Below, one piece after another: positions 43,284 through 52,467 of a stretch of DNA of 64,000 bases (position 1 is the stretch's first letter; the number at the start of each line of letters is the position of its first letter). The DNA is from an uncultured Geobacteraceae bacterium. GTDB lineage: Bacteria > Desulfobacterota > Desulfuromonadia > Geobacterales > Pseudopelobacteraceae. Under the pieces are notes generated by a model. The model saw only the letters and a program-made list of their open reading frames with translations, was not told where the DNA came from and did not search any database. The translations under genes were made by a program, and so were the position numbers. The stretch lies in the NCBI GenBank assembly GCA_903875605.1, contig CAIQWT010000008.1, positions 62,001-126,000 on the forward strand, written 5' to 3'.

Positions 43284-44527
43284 CGAGTGCGTCTTTCTGC
43301 AAAGGTACCTGACTTCACGCAAATCGCATATTTAAGATAGCGCCCTTCCGGAAAAGTTACCGGATAGGGGAAGTCTTCAGCCTGCCCGAGCAGAGAAACC
43401 ACCCGCAGATCACAATTGGCCTGGAGTGCTCCGCGACGCAATTCTTTAAGATATTCTGCAACATCAACCTTCTGATGATTAGATGATGTGATTAACAGCC
43501 CATTATCGGTCAGCAGTTCCAGGGAGGCAGCCACAAGGTCGGAAGTGCCGCCTCGAGTGGTAAAGCGACTTTTGGCTGTAGTGGAAAAAGATGGCGGATC
43601 CATCAGAATAATATCAAAACATTTCCCGCTTTGAGCCAGCTTGGCTAATACAGCCAGGCAGTCGCCAACAATAAATTCATGCTGTCTAACATTGATGCGG
43701 TTTGCTGAAAAGTTATCTTTGGCCCAGTCTGTATAACCGGCCGAGGTATCGACGCTTGTAACCTGTGACGCACCAGCGGCGGCAGCTGCCACCGAAAACG
43801 CGCCGGTGTAGGCGAACAGGTTGAGTACACGCTTTCCTTTCACGCGCTGCATCAGATCCCGACGATTACGGCGTTGATCGAGAAACAGACCGGTATTCAA
43901 CCCCTGCTCCAGGCTTACCAGAAAGTTGAGACCATTTTCCTTGACTTCCAGACGCTTAGGCGCTGCTTTCCCGGCAAGAAGTCTCCCGTAACTTTTGCTG
44001 TCGCTGACCGCTTCGAGCTCGCGGGTTTTCTGCGGGCGACTTTTTTCATAAATTCCGAGAGGCAACAGCAACTCCTGCAAAACCTGAGTAATCAGTTTCA
44101 GGTGCGGTCGCCAGGCAGGACTGTAAACCTGTAACATCAGATAATCAGCGTATCGGTCAATGGTCAGCCCAGGGAATCCGTCACCCTCGGCATTTACGAG
44201 TCGATAAGCGTTTGAATCGTTCAATCCGGCATGATGACTACGCAGCTCAATAGCACACTGTAGTCGCTTGATCAGCCAGGTCCGGTCCGGCTGAATTCGC
44301 TTTCGGTCCAGGACGCGTGCAATTATTCTGTCTTCCGGGTCAAGCAGGGCTGTGGCCAGAAAGCGCCCCTGGCTATCGTATAATTCAATTGTCTGTCCAG
44401 TGCTGCCGGTCGGCCACTTCCGCGTATAGGCATCAGCGACAACCCACGGATGCCCAAGCTCCAGCATTCTGACGGTTTCAGGGCCAACAATTCGCACGGC
44501 TTCCTTTATCTTCACAGATTTCTCCAT
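43280..44527 (-). CDS. RlmI/RlmK-family 23S rRNA methyltransferase
   Basis: A 415-residue protein with an N-terminal PUA-like domain (VRMLELGHPWVVADAYTRKW), a middle EEHEED-like domain, and a SAM methyltransferase domain. Motifs in the last are VLNLFAYTGAFSVAAAAAGA (motif I), SVDTSAGYTDWAKDNFS and the catalytic-type DPPSFSTTAKSRF. This is the architecture of RlmI, the 5-methylcytosine methyltransferase of 23S rRNA. The exact target base is inferred. It precedes the small membrane protein by a 4-base overlap and follows the mog/moaB gene. Confidence 0.9.
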   Translation of the reverse strand: MEKSVKIKEAVRIVGPETVRMLELGHPWVVADAYTRKWPTGSTGQTIELYDSQGRFLATALLDPEDRIIARVLDRKRIQPDRTWLIKRLQCAIELRSHHAGLNDSNAYRLVNAEGDGFPGLTIDRYADYLMLQVYSPAWRPHLKLITQVLQELLLPLGIYEKSRPQKTRELEAVSDSKSYGRLLAGKAAPKRLEVKENGLNFLVSLEQGLNTGLFLDQRRNRRDLMQRVKGKRVLNLFAYTGAFSVAAAAAGASQVTSVDTSAGYTDWAKDNFSANRINVRQHEFIVGDCLAVLAKLAQSGKCFDIILMDPPSFSTTAKSRFTTRGGTSDLVAASLELLTDNGLLITSSNHQKVDVAEYLKELRRGALQANCDLRVVSLLGQAEDFPYPVTFPEGRYLKYAICVKSGTFAERRTR

Positions 44528-44530
44528 ACG

Positions 44531-45028
44531 TTATTTTTCAAACCTGCCGCCGCAATCTTCCTGACCGCCACGGATCTTCTCAACGGCGTGGTCAAGCGTC
44601 GGCCAGACAGCCTCCAGGTTTTCAAGTGCGCCTTTTGGGCTGCCGGGGAGGTTTATGATCAGTGTCTGTTTGCGAATGCCGGCTACAGCACGGGACAGTG
44701 CCGCCATCGTGGTTTTCTCCATACTCTTGAGACGCATCAGTTCGCTGAGGCCGGGAATTACACGTTCTACTACCTGCAGTGTGGCTTCAGGAGTTGTGTC
44801 ACGTGGCGAAACGCCGGTACCGCCGGTGGTCAGGATGAAATCAGCGGCATCGCTATCGGCCCACTCTGTCAGTACCGCTACAATCTGATCGAATTCATCG
44901 GCAATAACGCGGGACTGAACAGTACTTACGCCTCGTTCTTCCAGCCACGCAGTCAATGCCGGGCCGCTTTGGTCAACCCGTTCTCCACGCGAACCCTTGT
45001 CACTCAATGTCAGTATAGCTGCTCTCAT
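44531..45028 (-). CDS. MogA/MoaB-family molybdenum cofactor protein
   Basis: Start MRAAILTLSD at 45028 with AGGAGG 8 bases upstream (an earlier in-frame ATG lacks this), giving 165 residues. The molybdopterin-binding fold shows LTLSDKGSRGERVDQSGPA, the binding loop DFILTTGGTGVSPRDTTPE and INLPGSPKGALENLEAVWP. Such proteins adenylylate molybdopterin before molybdenum insertion. Mog and MoaB are hard to separate by eye. Confidence 0.9.
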   Translation of the reverse strand: MRAAILTLSDKGSRGERVDQSGPALTAWLEERGVSTVQSRVIADEFDQIVAVLTEWADSDAADFILTTGGTGVSPRDTTPEATLQVVERVIPGLSELMRLKSMEKTTMAALSRAVAGIRKQTLIINLPGSPKGALENLEAVWPTLDHAVEKIRGGQEDCGGRFEK

Positions 45029-45175
45029 TTCATGCACCTCCTGTCCTCGTTGTGGGGGAGGCATTATAGTGCAGTTGTCATGTCTGGTCTATGTGATTAT
45101 TTATGACCGGTGCGCGAACAGTTATATGCAGACGATTATCAATAAAAGCCGGTAACCGGGCCAATCCTTTTCTGG

Positions 45176-45208
45176 AGTGACATAAGTTGCATGTCAACTT
45201 ATGTCACT
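45176..45208. promoter_or_regulatory. Perfect 14-bp palindrome in the mog–zinc-ribbon gap
   Basis: AGTGACATAAGTTG (45176–45189), spacer CATGT, CAACTTATGTCACT (45195–45208). Without a T run it is unlikely to be a terminator. Its symmetry suits a dimeric regulator. The related sequence GTCAATTTATGTTGC follows at 45260–45274. The remainder of this 380-base gap holds a sigma-54 promoter and no gene. Confidence 0.55.
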
Positions 45209-45353
45209 ATTCCGCAATAAGCCGTAATAATTCATGTTTATTTGACTTACAGGAATAATCGTCAATTTATGTTGCTTTTGGATGCGGAGCCTGCATGTGT
45301 GCAAAAATGTTTACAAGTACCTAAAGCTATTGAATAAATTTTATATTTCCTGC

Positions 45354-45370
45354 TTGGCACACTAGTTGTA
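45354..45370 (+). promoter_or_regulatory. Sigma-54 (−24/−12) promoter
   Basis: TTGGCAC, 5 bases, TTGTA: GG and TG have the correct 10-base separation for RpoN. It lies 40 bases before the zinc-ribbon gene and upstream of the PilZ gene. A sigma-54 activator gene follows 1.2 kb later. Confidence 0.7.
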
Positions 45371-45409
45371 TTTTTCTTGAGATCCGTTTGGCAATAGGCG
45401 GGAGGTACC

Positions 45410-45592
45410 ATGGAATTACGTATTACGAGAAAATGCGCTGAATGCGGTTCGTCAATGGTGATTTTTGAATCCATAATCGGCCGGCACCGATTTGTCTGCC
45501 GCAATTCAGAATGTAAAAAAGAGGTGTCGGTCAGCTTGCTGGAGGAATGCTCTTCATACGGGCTTTTACGCCGGTTCTCCGCTTCTTTTTGA
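45410..45592 (+). CDS. Small zinc-ribbon-like protein (60 aa)
   Basis: A 60-residue protein with GGGAGG 6 bases before the ATG. CAECGSSMVIFE and later FVCRNSECKK provide CxxC and CxxxxC pairs, a likely single zinc knuckle. It is driven by the sigma-54 promoter 40 bases upstream. It could be a small nucleic-acid-binding regulator. No family is recognised. Confidence 0.65.
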   Translation: MELRITRKCAECGSSMVIFESIIGRHRFVCRNSECKKEVSVSLLEECSSYGLLRRFSASF

Positions 45593-45729
45593 GAGTAGGC
45601 ATCCTGAATGGCATCTTCATGCTGCTGATCTGCTGAACAGATAATGTCTGCTGTTACATAAAGAGAAAAGTGGCTGTATGAATATGTGGTATTGCTTAAT
45701 AACAGCTATACTTTCAAAAGGATGAAGGC

Positions 45730-46446
45730 ATGATCAATGCGCACTTTTCTCTTGCTCCTAAAAGGGACTTTCATCTGGATTGTGATGATATCATCAGCCT
45801 TTTAGGTGAGTACCGGGCTGTGCTAAAGCCGGTAGAAATTTTAAACTATTATCGTGAGCTGCCAATTACTTCGATTTCGCCACTGGAACTGTTTGGCAGT
45901 GGTAAGTTCAAGATTAAAGTTACCGAAATGCAAATGCAGGTCATATCCAATCAGATGCAGGCCGTCCTTTTGCTGGATGGTACTATGGCGCTTGCTGATT
46001 GTTCTGCTATAGACATTGCCAAGAGCACAGTGGTCATTTCCGGATTCCAGTATATCAACCTCTATGCGAACCAGCGTGAGGCATTTCGGCTGAGTGTAAA
46101 TACTGCTGTCGATCTGCTCGTTGATTTCAGGATCGAGCAAGGTAGAATAAATGGGCTGCTTATTGATATATCCGTAACCGGTTGCAAGGTGAAGATCAAT
46201 ACCGACAAACTGCTGGCCGGAAGCCGGACTGTGCTGGAAATACAGATTTATGACCAGCACAAAAACAAAGAGTTGTGCCGTAGTATTGCTGCCAGAGTTG
46301 TTCATGTGTACTGTAGCGATGATGCCAATTACTGCTGTCTCGAATTCATCGGTTCATCATCAGACAAGGATCTCCTGGCCAATTATCTCAGTCAGAAGCA
46401 GATCGGCCTGCTAAGAGATTTTCGTCAACACAGGGTGCTGGCATAA
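45730..46446 (+). CDS. PilZ-domain protein (c-di-GMP effector)
   Basis: A 238-residue protein with an N-terminal domain of unknown type (1–105) and a PilZ domain. The latter has the c-di-GMP contact pair REAFRL (RxxxR, about 117–121) and DISVTGCKV (DxSxxG, about 148–153), both intact. It probably changes a surface-motility or polysaccharide system on binding c-di-GMP. It may share the sigma-54 promoter with the zinc-ribbon gene. The 137-base gap between them shows nothing else. Confidence 0.88.
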   Translation: MINAHFSLAPKRDFHLDCDDIISLLGEYRAVLKPVEILNYYRELPITSISPLELFGSGKFKIKVTEMQMQVISNQMQAVLLLDGTMALADCSAIDIAKSTVVISGFQYINLYANQREAFRLSVNTAVDLLVDFRIEQGRINGLLIDISVTGCKVKINTDKLLAGSRTVLEIQIYDQHKNKELCRSIAARVVHVYCSDDANYCCLEFIGSSSDKDLLANYLSQKQIGLLRDFRQHRVLA

Positions 46447-46564
46447 CAGGCTGATAAACCGGGACGTTTTTCATGATTACGGTCTAAAATGCGTTATTGC
46501 CAGAAGTCGACAGCACATGCAACCCGCGCTCTATTACGGAACTTTTGCTTTATTGTACTCATGC

Positions 46565-46592
46565 TTGTGTATTAGTAAAACTTTGCTATAGT
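46565..46592 (+). promoter_or_regulatory. Sigma-70-like promoter of the sigma-54 activator gene
   Basis: TTGTGT (46565–46570), 16-base spacer, TATAGT (46587–46592), 41 bases before the ATG at 46634. Confidence 0.55.
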
Positions 46593-46633
46593 TTACAGAC
46601 GTATTATTTTATTTGACTGGCCACGGAGATTTT

Positions 46634-48040
46634 ATGGATTCCGCCACAATCTGCAAAGATTCTGTCTTGTTGTTTGACGAGCAGGAAACCTTTATGCCCG
46701 GCTTGTCGGTACAGATGCACGCCAGTGGATTTAAACGTGTTTTCGGCATTTGCGACAGTAGCAGAGTCGTCTCTTTTATGGCGGATGCCCCCGTAGCTGT
46801 CATGGTATTCGGCTTGTATCACCCGGCCGAAAGAGGTAAGGAGCTGCTTGGGGATATTCTTCGCGAACATCAGAATGTTAGAGTTGTTGTAGTTTCCGCA
46901 ATTGATGAACCGGGTACCGGTGTAGATTGCATGAAAATAGGTGCGAGCGACTACCTGAGAAATCCTGTAGATAACAATCGGCTCATAAAAAGTATCCGTC
47001 ACTGCCTGGAAAAACCGGTACATCAGGAGCGGAATCCGGTAGTGCCGGTAAGACGTAACTCAGAATCGCGCGACATATCGGCGGCTTTTACCCCGATTGT
47101 GACCCGGGACAGAAAGATGCTGACCATTTTCCGATACATGGAGGCAATTGCCCCTACATCACAATCTGTCATGATTACAGGAGAAACCGGTACCGGAAAA
47201 GAGCTCGTTGCTCGCGCTATTCATGATATCAGCGGTCGTTCCGGGGATTTTGTAACGGTCAATGTTGCGGGCCTTGATGACATTATGTTTTCAGACACAC
47301 TGTTCGGGCATGGTCGCGGAGCTTTTACCGGGGCCGAGCGGGAACGCAAGGGTTTAATTGAGATGGCGTCAGGCGGCACGCTGCTCCTCGATGAAATCGG
47401 AGACCTGAGCAACGCTTCTCAGGTCAAGCTGCTCCGCCTGCTGCAGGAGGGCGAATATTACCCGCTTGGGTCTGATAATATCAAGCTGTCAAATGCCCGG
47501 ATACTTGTCGCGACCAATTCCAGTCTTGAAACATCTATAAAAACCGGCGAATTCCGCAACGACCTGTACTACCGCCTCTGCTCTCATCATATTCATTTGC
47601 CCGCTTTGCGCGAGCGCATAAATGATATCCCGCTGCTGGTGGAACATTTCTCCAAAGAAGCGGCAAAGGAGCTTGGGCGTCCACTGCCGACGGCATCAGC
47701 AGATACACTTGATATGCTGATACAATATGGTTTTCCCGGTAATGTGCGTGAGCTCAAAGGGTTGATAAGCAACTCCGTAGCCGTTTCAACTTCCGGAACG
47801 CTGCTTATACCAAAGTTTAAAGCGCGCAGCTCGATAGTTAATCCGACACATGGTTTAGCCGATGGCACTCTTTTTCCACGGGTAGCCGGTCGGGTGCCGA
47901 CACTTAAAGAGGCGGAGGATTATTTGATAAGCGAAGCGATGAGAGTGTCCGGTGGTAATCAGCGATCTGCCTCCATCATGTTGGGAATTTCACGCCAGGC
48001 ACTGAACAAAAGGCTTCAACGTGTAGCAAACATAAAATGA
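46634..48040 (+). CDS. Sigma-54-dependent activator with degenerate receiver domain
   Basis: Start ATG 46634 (GGAG 6 bases upstream), 468 residues. An N-terminal receiver-like domain (about 1–120) lacks the phospho-acceptor: the usual LLD-x-x-MPG reads VFGLYHPAE, and the conserved Lys of the KP motif is Asn (LRNPVD). The AAA+ domain has GETGTGKELVARAIH, the sigma-54 contact GAFTGA and LLLDEIGDLSNASQ. A C-terminal Fis-type HTH closes it (GGNQRSASIMLGISRQALNK). It should activate RpoN promoters, two of which flank it, but not by ordinary Asp phosphorylation. Its stop overlaps the next kinase gene by 4 bases. Confidence 0.9.
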   Translation: MDSATICKDSVLLFDEQETFMPGLSVQMHASGFKRVFGICDSSRVVSFMADAPVAVMVFGLYHPAERGKELLGDILREHQNVRVVVVSAIDEPGTGVDCMKIGASDYLRNPVDNNRLIKSIRHCLEKPVHQERNPVVPVRRNSESRDISAAFTPIVTRDRKMLTIFRYMEAIAPTSQSVMITGETGTGKELVARAIHDISGRSGDFVTVNVAGLDDIMFSDTLFGHGRGAFTGAERERKGLIEMASGGTLLLDEIGDLSNASQVKLLRLLQEGEYYPLGSDNIKLSNARILVATNSSLETSIKTGEFRNDLYYRLCSHHIHLPALRERINDIPLLVEHFSKEAAKELGRPLPTASADTLDMLIQYGFPGNVRELKGLISNSVAVSTSGTLLIPKFKARSSIVNPTHGLADGTLFPRVAGRVPTLKEAEDYLISEAMRVSGGNQRSASIMLGISRQALNKRLQRVANIK

Positions 48041-50028
48041 ACCGGTTTACCTTCCTGCATACCGTACGCGGCCGGCTCCTTTTTCTGGCAATCGGTATCG
48101 AGTTATTCATGCTTATAGTGATGGTTGCTAACAGCCTGCGCTTACAACACGATGCTATGACCAGTCAGGCCCGTTGGCAGGCAGCCCAGATGGGGCCGGT
48201 ACTTAACGCGGCGCTCAAGGCACCCATGGCACAGCAGGACTATGCCACCGTACAGGCAGTGCTTGACGAAAGTCGGGAAACGGAAGGTATTGATTATATC
48301 GTTGTGAATGACAAAAACGGCCGGCAGGTTGCGACCAGCGGATTGAAAGACGGGGAGCCGTTGCCTGCACCAAGTAAATCGGTAACTTTTTTCGGTACCA
48401 TGGATAAACCGCAATTCAGTGTGGTGGTGGAAATCGCACAGAGCCAGCAAAGGCTGGGAACTCTGCAATTTGGCCTGAATCTGAGTAATATTGTCACTGC
48501 ACGCACCACTCTGCTTACTCAGGGGATTGGAATCGCGGCGCTTGAAGTCGCACTGTCTTTCATTATTCTGTTTTTGATCGGTCTCTGGTTGACGCGCCAC
48601 CTTGCGACGCTGACTAGTGCAAGCCTGGAGGTTGCCGGTGGCAATCTGTCACCCCCGCCAGTTCCGGAAGGTTGTGATGATGTCGGCCAATTGGGAGCCG
48701 CATTCAATACGATGTCACGGACTATTGCCGAGCGTATTAAAGAATTAACAGCTGCTAAAGAAGCTGCCGAACTTAGTGGAAAAGAAAAGAGAGAGAGCGA
48801 AGAAAGACTCAATCTTGTGCTAGATGGCAGTAACGATGGTATCTGGGATTGGGATATTCAAACAGGCAGGCTTGAAATCAACCGCCGCTGGGCGGAGATG
48901 GCCGGGTATGATCTGGAAGAGATCAGGCACCATGTTCAAACGTGGTTGGATCTTATACACCCGGATGATCTGGCCGGTGTCAAAAATACGCTGGACGCCC
49001 ATCTTTCCGGCGAAACTCAGCATTACGAAACGGAACATCGTATTTGCACAAAAAACGGTGAATGGATCTGGATTCTTGATCGCGGTAAAGTAGTAGTCCG
49101 CGATAAAAACGGAGTCCCGTTACGGGCGGCAGGAACTCACACCGATATAACGTCGCGTAAAATAGCAGATCAACTGCTTCATGAACAGGCAGAACAGTTA
49201 GAGCTTGAAGTTGCCGATCGCCAAAGAGCACAGGAAGCGCTGGCACTAAAGCAGTGTCAGCTTGAAAACGTCAACAGTTCTTTGCAGCAGCGGGTCACCT
49301 CGGCAATTTCCGAGCTTCGTCAGAAGGATCAGGTCATGATCAGTCAGGGCAGGCAGGCCGCCATGGGTGAGATGATCGGTAATATTGCGCACCAGTGGCG
49401 ACAGCCTCTAAATGCTCTTGCCATGGTGTTTGGCAATATCAAATCAGCGTATCAGTATCAGGAGCTTACTGCCGGTTATATAGATAAAGCTGTTGATGAC
49501 GGCAATCGTTTGATCCAGAAGATGTCAACTACCATCAATGATTTCCGCAATTTTTTCAGCCCTGATAAAGACAAGAAAACCTTCCCGGTTCGGGAGCAGA
49601 TCGAGCATGCTGTTTCGCTGGTTGCTGCTGCAATGACAAGTCAGAATATTACTATTCACCTGAGTGCCCCCGATGAGTTAATGGTAAACGGTTTTCCCAA
49701 TGAATATTCACAAGTGCTTCTCAATCTGCTTACTAACGCCAGAGATGCAATTAGGGAATCCAATGTTGACAGCGGCATAATAACGATCCGCCTGTTTGAA
49801 CGCGACGGGCGGGCGTGCACCTCAGTCAGGGACAATGGCGCCGGTATTCCTGGCGATGTGATTGACAGAATATTTGAACCATATTTTTCAACCAAGTCGC
49901 TGGGTACCGGGATTGGTCTGTATATGTCTAAAATGATTATTGAGCGGAGCATGGACGGTTCTATAGAGGCGTATAACATCGAAGGTGGGGCCGAATTTGT
50001 CATTGTCACCGGGTTGGAAAGCCGGTAA
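48037..50028 (+). CDS. Membrane histidine kinase (periplasmic sensor–HAMP–PAS–kinase)
   Basis: A 663-residue sensor kinase. Transmembrane helices at about 12–32 and 165–187 flank a periplasmic domain. Then come HAMP, a PAS domain (LNLVLDGSNDGIWDWDIQTG), a coiled coil, the phospho-acceptor HQWRQPLN (His about 451) and a HATPase with NLLTNARDAI, DNGAGIP and STKSLGTGIGLYMSKMI. The HQWRQPLN box is a distinct subtype common in deltaproteobacteria. It overlaps the sigma-54 activator gene (ATGA), which points to a signalling pair although that receiver lacks its Asp. The kinase core is nearly identical to that of the next gene. Confidence 0.93.
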   Translation: MNRFTFLHTVRGRLLFLAIGIELFMLIVMVANSLRLQHDAMTSQARWQAAQMGPVLNAALKAPMAQQDYATVQAVLDESRETEGIDYIVVNDKNGRQVATSGLKDGEPLPAPSKSVTFFGTMDKPQFSVVVEIAQSQQRLGTLQFGLNLSNIVTARTTLLTQGIGIAALEVALSFIILFLIGLWLTRHLATLTSASLEVAGGNLSPPPVPEGCDDVGQLGAAFNTMSRTIAERIKELTAAKEAAELSGKEKRESEERLNLVLDGSNDGIWDWDIQTGRLEINRRWAEMAGYDLEEIRHHVQTWLDLIHPDDLAGVKNTLDAHLSGETQHYETEHRICTKNGEWIWILDRGKVVVRDKNGVPLRAAGTHTDITSRKIADQLLHEQAEQLELEVADRQRAQEALALKQCQLENVNSSLQQRVTSAISELRQKDQVMISQGRQAAMGEMIGNIAHQWRQPLNALAMVFGNIKSAYQYQELTAGYIDKAVDDGNRLIQKMSTTINDFRNFFSPDKDKKTFPVREQIEHAVSLVAAAMTSQNITIHLSAPDELMVNGFPNEYSQVLLNLLTNARDAIRESNVDSGIITIRLFERDGRACTSVRDNGAGIPGDVIDRIFEPYFSTKSLGTGIGLYMSKMIIERSMDGSIEAYNIEGGAEFVIVTGLESR

Positions 50029-50127
50029 ACCGCTTTGTAGCGCCCTGTGCCATAACGGACTATATGTATAAACACCCGCTTTACTCCCGCACAGAGGGAT
50101 TGGAGTGCAGCGGCTTTTGGAGCTTTT

Positions 50128-52467
50128 GTGAATCATCCTGACGCGAAAAAAAACGGAACTTCCTTGTCCGGCAAAGGAATGAAAGGCGGCTTACTGCAGC
50201 GGACCACTCTTCTGTCGATTGCGTTTCTGATAGCATCGTTACTCTTTACCCTGTTTTTCTGGGATCTGTTTTTACAAAACCAGGAATTACAAATACGGGC
50301 AACGTACGCAGTCAAAACTGATGAAATCAGTGCCCAACTGGTCAAGAGAATGCACGATAACGAGCAGGTGCTGCGGGGGGCAGCAGCCCTTTTCGGCGTC
50401 AATAAAGTCGTTTCCCGTAGTGACTGGCACAATTACGTGTCGGCGTTGCAGGTTGGTGAAAATTACCCTGGTATTCAAGGGATCGGTTTTGCCAAATGGC
50501 TGACCCCTGAAGAGAAAGATGCCAATATAAGAAAAATCCGTTCCGAAGGATTCCCGGAGTATGTCATTCGTCCTGAGGGTGAACGGCCGGTTTATACCTC
50601 CATCATCTATCTCGAACCTTTTGACTGGCGAAACCAGCGGGCTTTTGGTTATGATATGTATTCAGAGCCGCTTCGCAGGGCAGCAATGGATAAAGCCCGC
50701 GACGAGAATATCACTACCATTGCTGCAAAAATAACTCTGGTTCAGGAAACCGATAAGGATAAACAGAGCGGTATGCTGATGTATCTGCCTGTCTATCAGC
50801 AGGGAATGCCTTTGACTACAGTGGCACTCCGCCGCAAGGCCTTTGTAGGTTTCGCCTATTCCCCCATACGGATGAACGACTTTGTCCAAGCTTCCACCTC
50901 AATGGCGTCCAAGGGAATTGCATTCGATATCAGCGTAAGTGGTAATCCGGCAGAAGACAACCTTATGTACAGCCGGATCCAGGCGGAAAAAATAGCGCTG
51001 CCGGAACATTACAAACCGACAATTACTACGGAAAAGAGCGTCCAGGCGTTTGGCCCTGTATGGAAAATCAGCACCATGGCACTTCCCGGTTTCAATAAAG
51101 AAAACCGCCAGGGGCATTCATCTCTGGTGCTTATCGCCGGGATCATATTCAGCTTACTTGGTTCTTCAGTGGTTTTTTTAATGTTGAAAAACAGAAATAT
51201 GACTATTGAACAATCTGAAGAAAAAGTTGGAATACTTAACAGTCGCCTTGCCCTTGCTGTGGATTCTGCCGGAATCGGAGTTTGGGATTATCACGTGCCA
51301 GAAAACCTGCTGATCTGGGATAAGTGGATGTATGCTCTGTATGGTGTGCAGGAGGAAGACTTTTCAGGTGCTTATGATGCCTGGCAGAGAGGCCTGCACC
51401 CGGAGGACAGGGCGCGTGGCGACGAAGAATTCAGCCAGGCCCTGAGGGGTGAAAAGGAGTTTGACACCGAGTTCAAGGTCGTCTGGCCCAGTGGTGATGT
51501 CCGGTATCTCAAGGCGAATGCGCTTGTGCTGCGCGATCACGCCGGCAAGCCACTTCGGATAATCGGGGTGAATTACGACATCACGGCAATTAAAATGGCG
51601 GAAAAACAGCTTCAAGAAGAGGCGAAAAAGATGGAGCGAGAAGCCGTGCTCCTTCATCGGGTTCAAGAACGCCTGACAACTAACAAAATTCAGCTTGAAG
51701 AGATGAACAATTCGTTACAGCAGCGTGTCGATGAAGCTATTGCAGAACTTCGCCGTAAAGATCAGATCATGATCAGCCAAGGTCGGCAGGCCGCCATGGG
51801 TGAGATGGTAGCCAATATCGCGCATCAGTGGCGACAACCTCTTAACGCTCTGGCAATGGTGCTTGGTAATATCAAGTCGGCGCATCAGTACGGTGAGCTT
51901 AGCACCGAATATATTGATAAGTCCTTTGATAACGGCAATCGTCTTATCCAGAAGATGTCTGCCACAATCAATGACTTCCGTAATTTTTTCAACCCCGATA
52001 AAGCAACTGTTGATTTTGCGGTACGAGAGCAGATAATGCATGCGGTATCACTTGTTGATGCCGCGTTGACAAATGAGAATATAGCCATTCACCTGGACAC
52101 ACCATACGAACTGATATTGAATGGTCTGCCAAATGAATTTTCTCAAGTACTTCTCAATCTTCTCACCAACGCACAAGACGCTATTAAAGAGTCTGGAGCC
52201 GCTTCCGGCAACATCACCATTCGTATCTTTGAGCGCAACGGACTTGGATGCATCTCTATCCGCGATGATGGTGGCGGGATTCCTGCCGATATCATTGACA
52301 GGATCTTTGAGCCGTACTTTTCGACAAAATCTCTTGGTACAGGTATCGGTTTATATATGTCTAAAATGATAGTTGAACGGAGTATGGGCGGTGCCATCGA
52401 GGCTCGTAACGTCGAGGGCGGCGCAGAGTTTGTCATTGTGACCAGGGTTGAAGGGACGCCGTCATGA
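50128..52467 (+). CDS. CHASE-domain histidine kinase with PAS
   Basis: A 779-residue kinase starting at GTG 50128 (GGAG 5 bases upstream). A first membrane helix (STLLSIAF-like, about 25–47) precedes a CHASE-type extracellular domain (RMHDNEQVLRGAAALFGVNK, then YPGIQGIGFAKWL). A second helix at about 335–355, a PAS domain (GIGVWDYHVPENLLIWDKWM), a coiled coil and the HQWRQPLN kinase core (His about 565) follow, ending in a HATPase. From the coiled coil onward it is a close paralogue of 48037–50028, with a different input domain. It overlaps the following hybrid kinase by 4 bases. Confidence 0.93.
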   Translation: MNHPDAKKNGTSLSGKGMKGGLLQRTTLLSIAFLIASLLFTLFFWDLFLQNQELQIRATYAVKTDEISAQLVKRMHDNEQVLRGAAALFGVNKVVSRSDWHNYVSALQVGENYPGIQGIGFAKWLTPEEKDANIRKIRSEGFPEYVIRPEGERPVYTSIIYLEPFDWRNQRAFGYDMYSEPLRRAAMDKARDENITTIAAKITLVQETDKDKQSGMLMYLPVYQQGMPLTTVALRRKAFVGFAYSPIRMNDFVQASTSMASKGIAFDISVSGNPAEDNLMYSRIQAEKIALPEHYKPTITTEKSVQAFGPVWKISTMALPGFNKENRQGHSSLVLIAGIIFSLLGSSVVFLMLKNRNMTIEQSEEKVGILNSRLALAVDSAGIGVWDYHVPENLLIWDKWMYALYGVQEEDFSGAYDAWQRGLHPEDRARGDEEFSQALRGEKEFDTEFKVVWPSGDVRYLKANALVLRDHAGKPLRIIGVNYDITAIKMAEKQLQEEAKKMEREAVLLHRVQERLTTNKIQLEEMNNSLQQRVDEAIAELRRKDQIMISQGRQAAMGEMVANIAHQWRQPLNALAMVLGNIKSAHQYGELSTEYIDKSFDNGNRLIQKMSATINDFRNFFNPDKATVDFAVREQIMHAVSLVDAALTNENIAIHLDTPYELILNGLPNEFSQVLLNLLTNAQDAIKESGAASGNITIRIFERNGLGCISIRDDGGGIPADIIDRIFEPYFSTKSLGTGIGLYMSKMIVERSMGGAIEARNVEGGAEFVIVTRVEGTPS

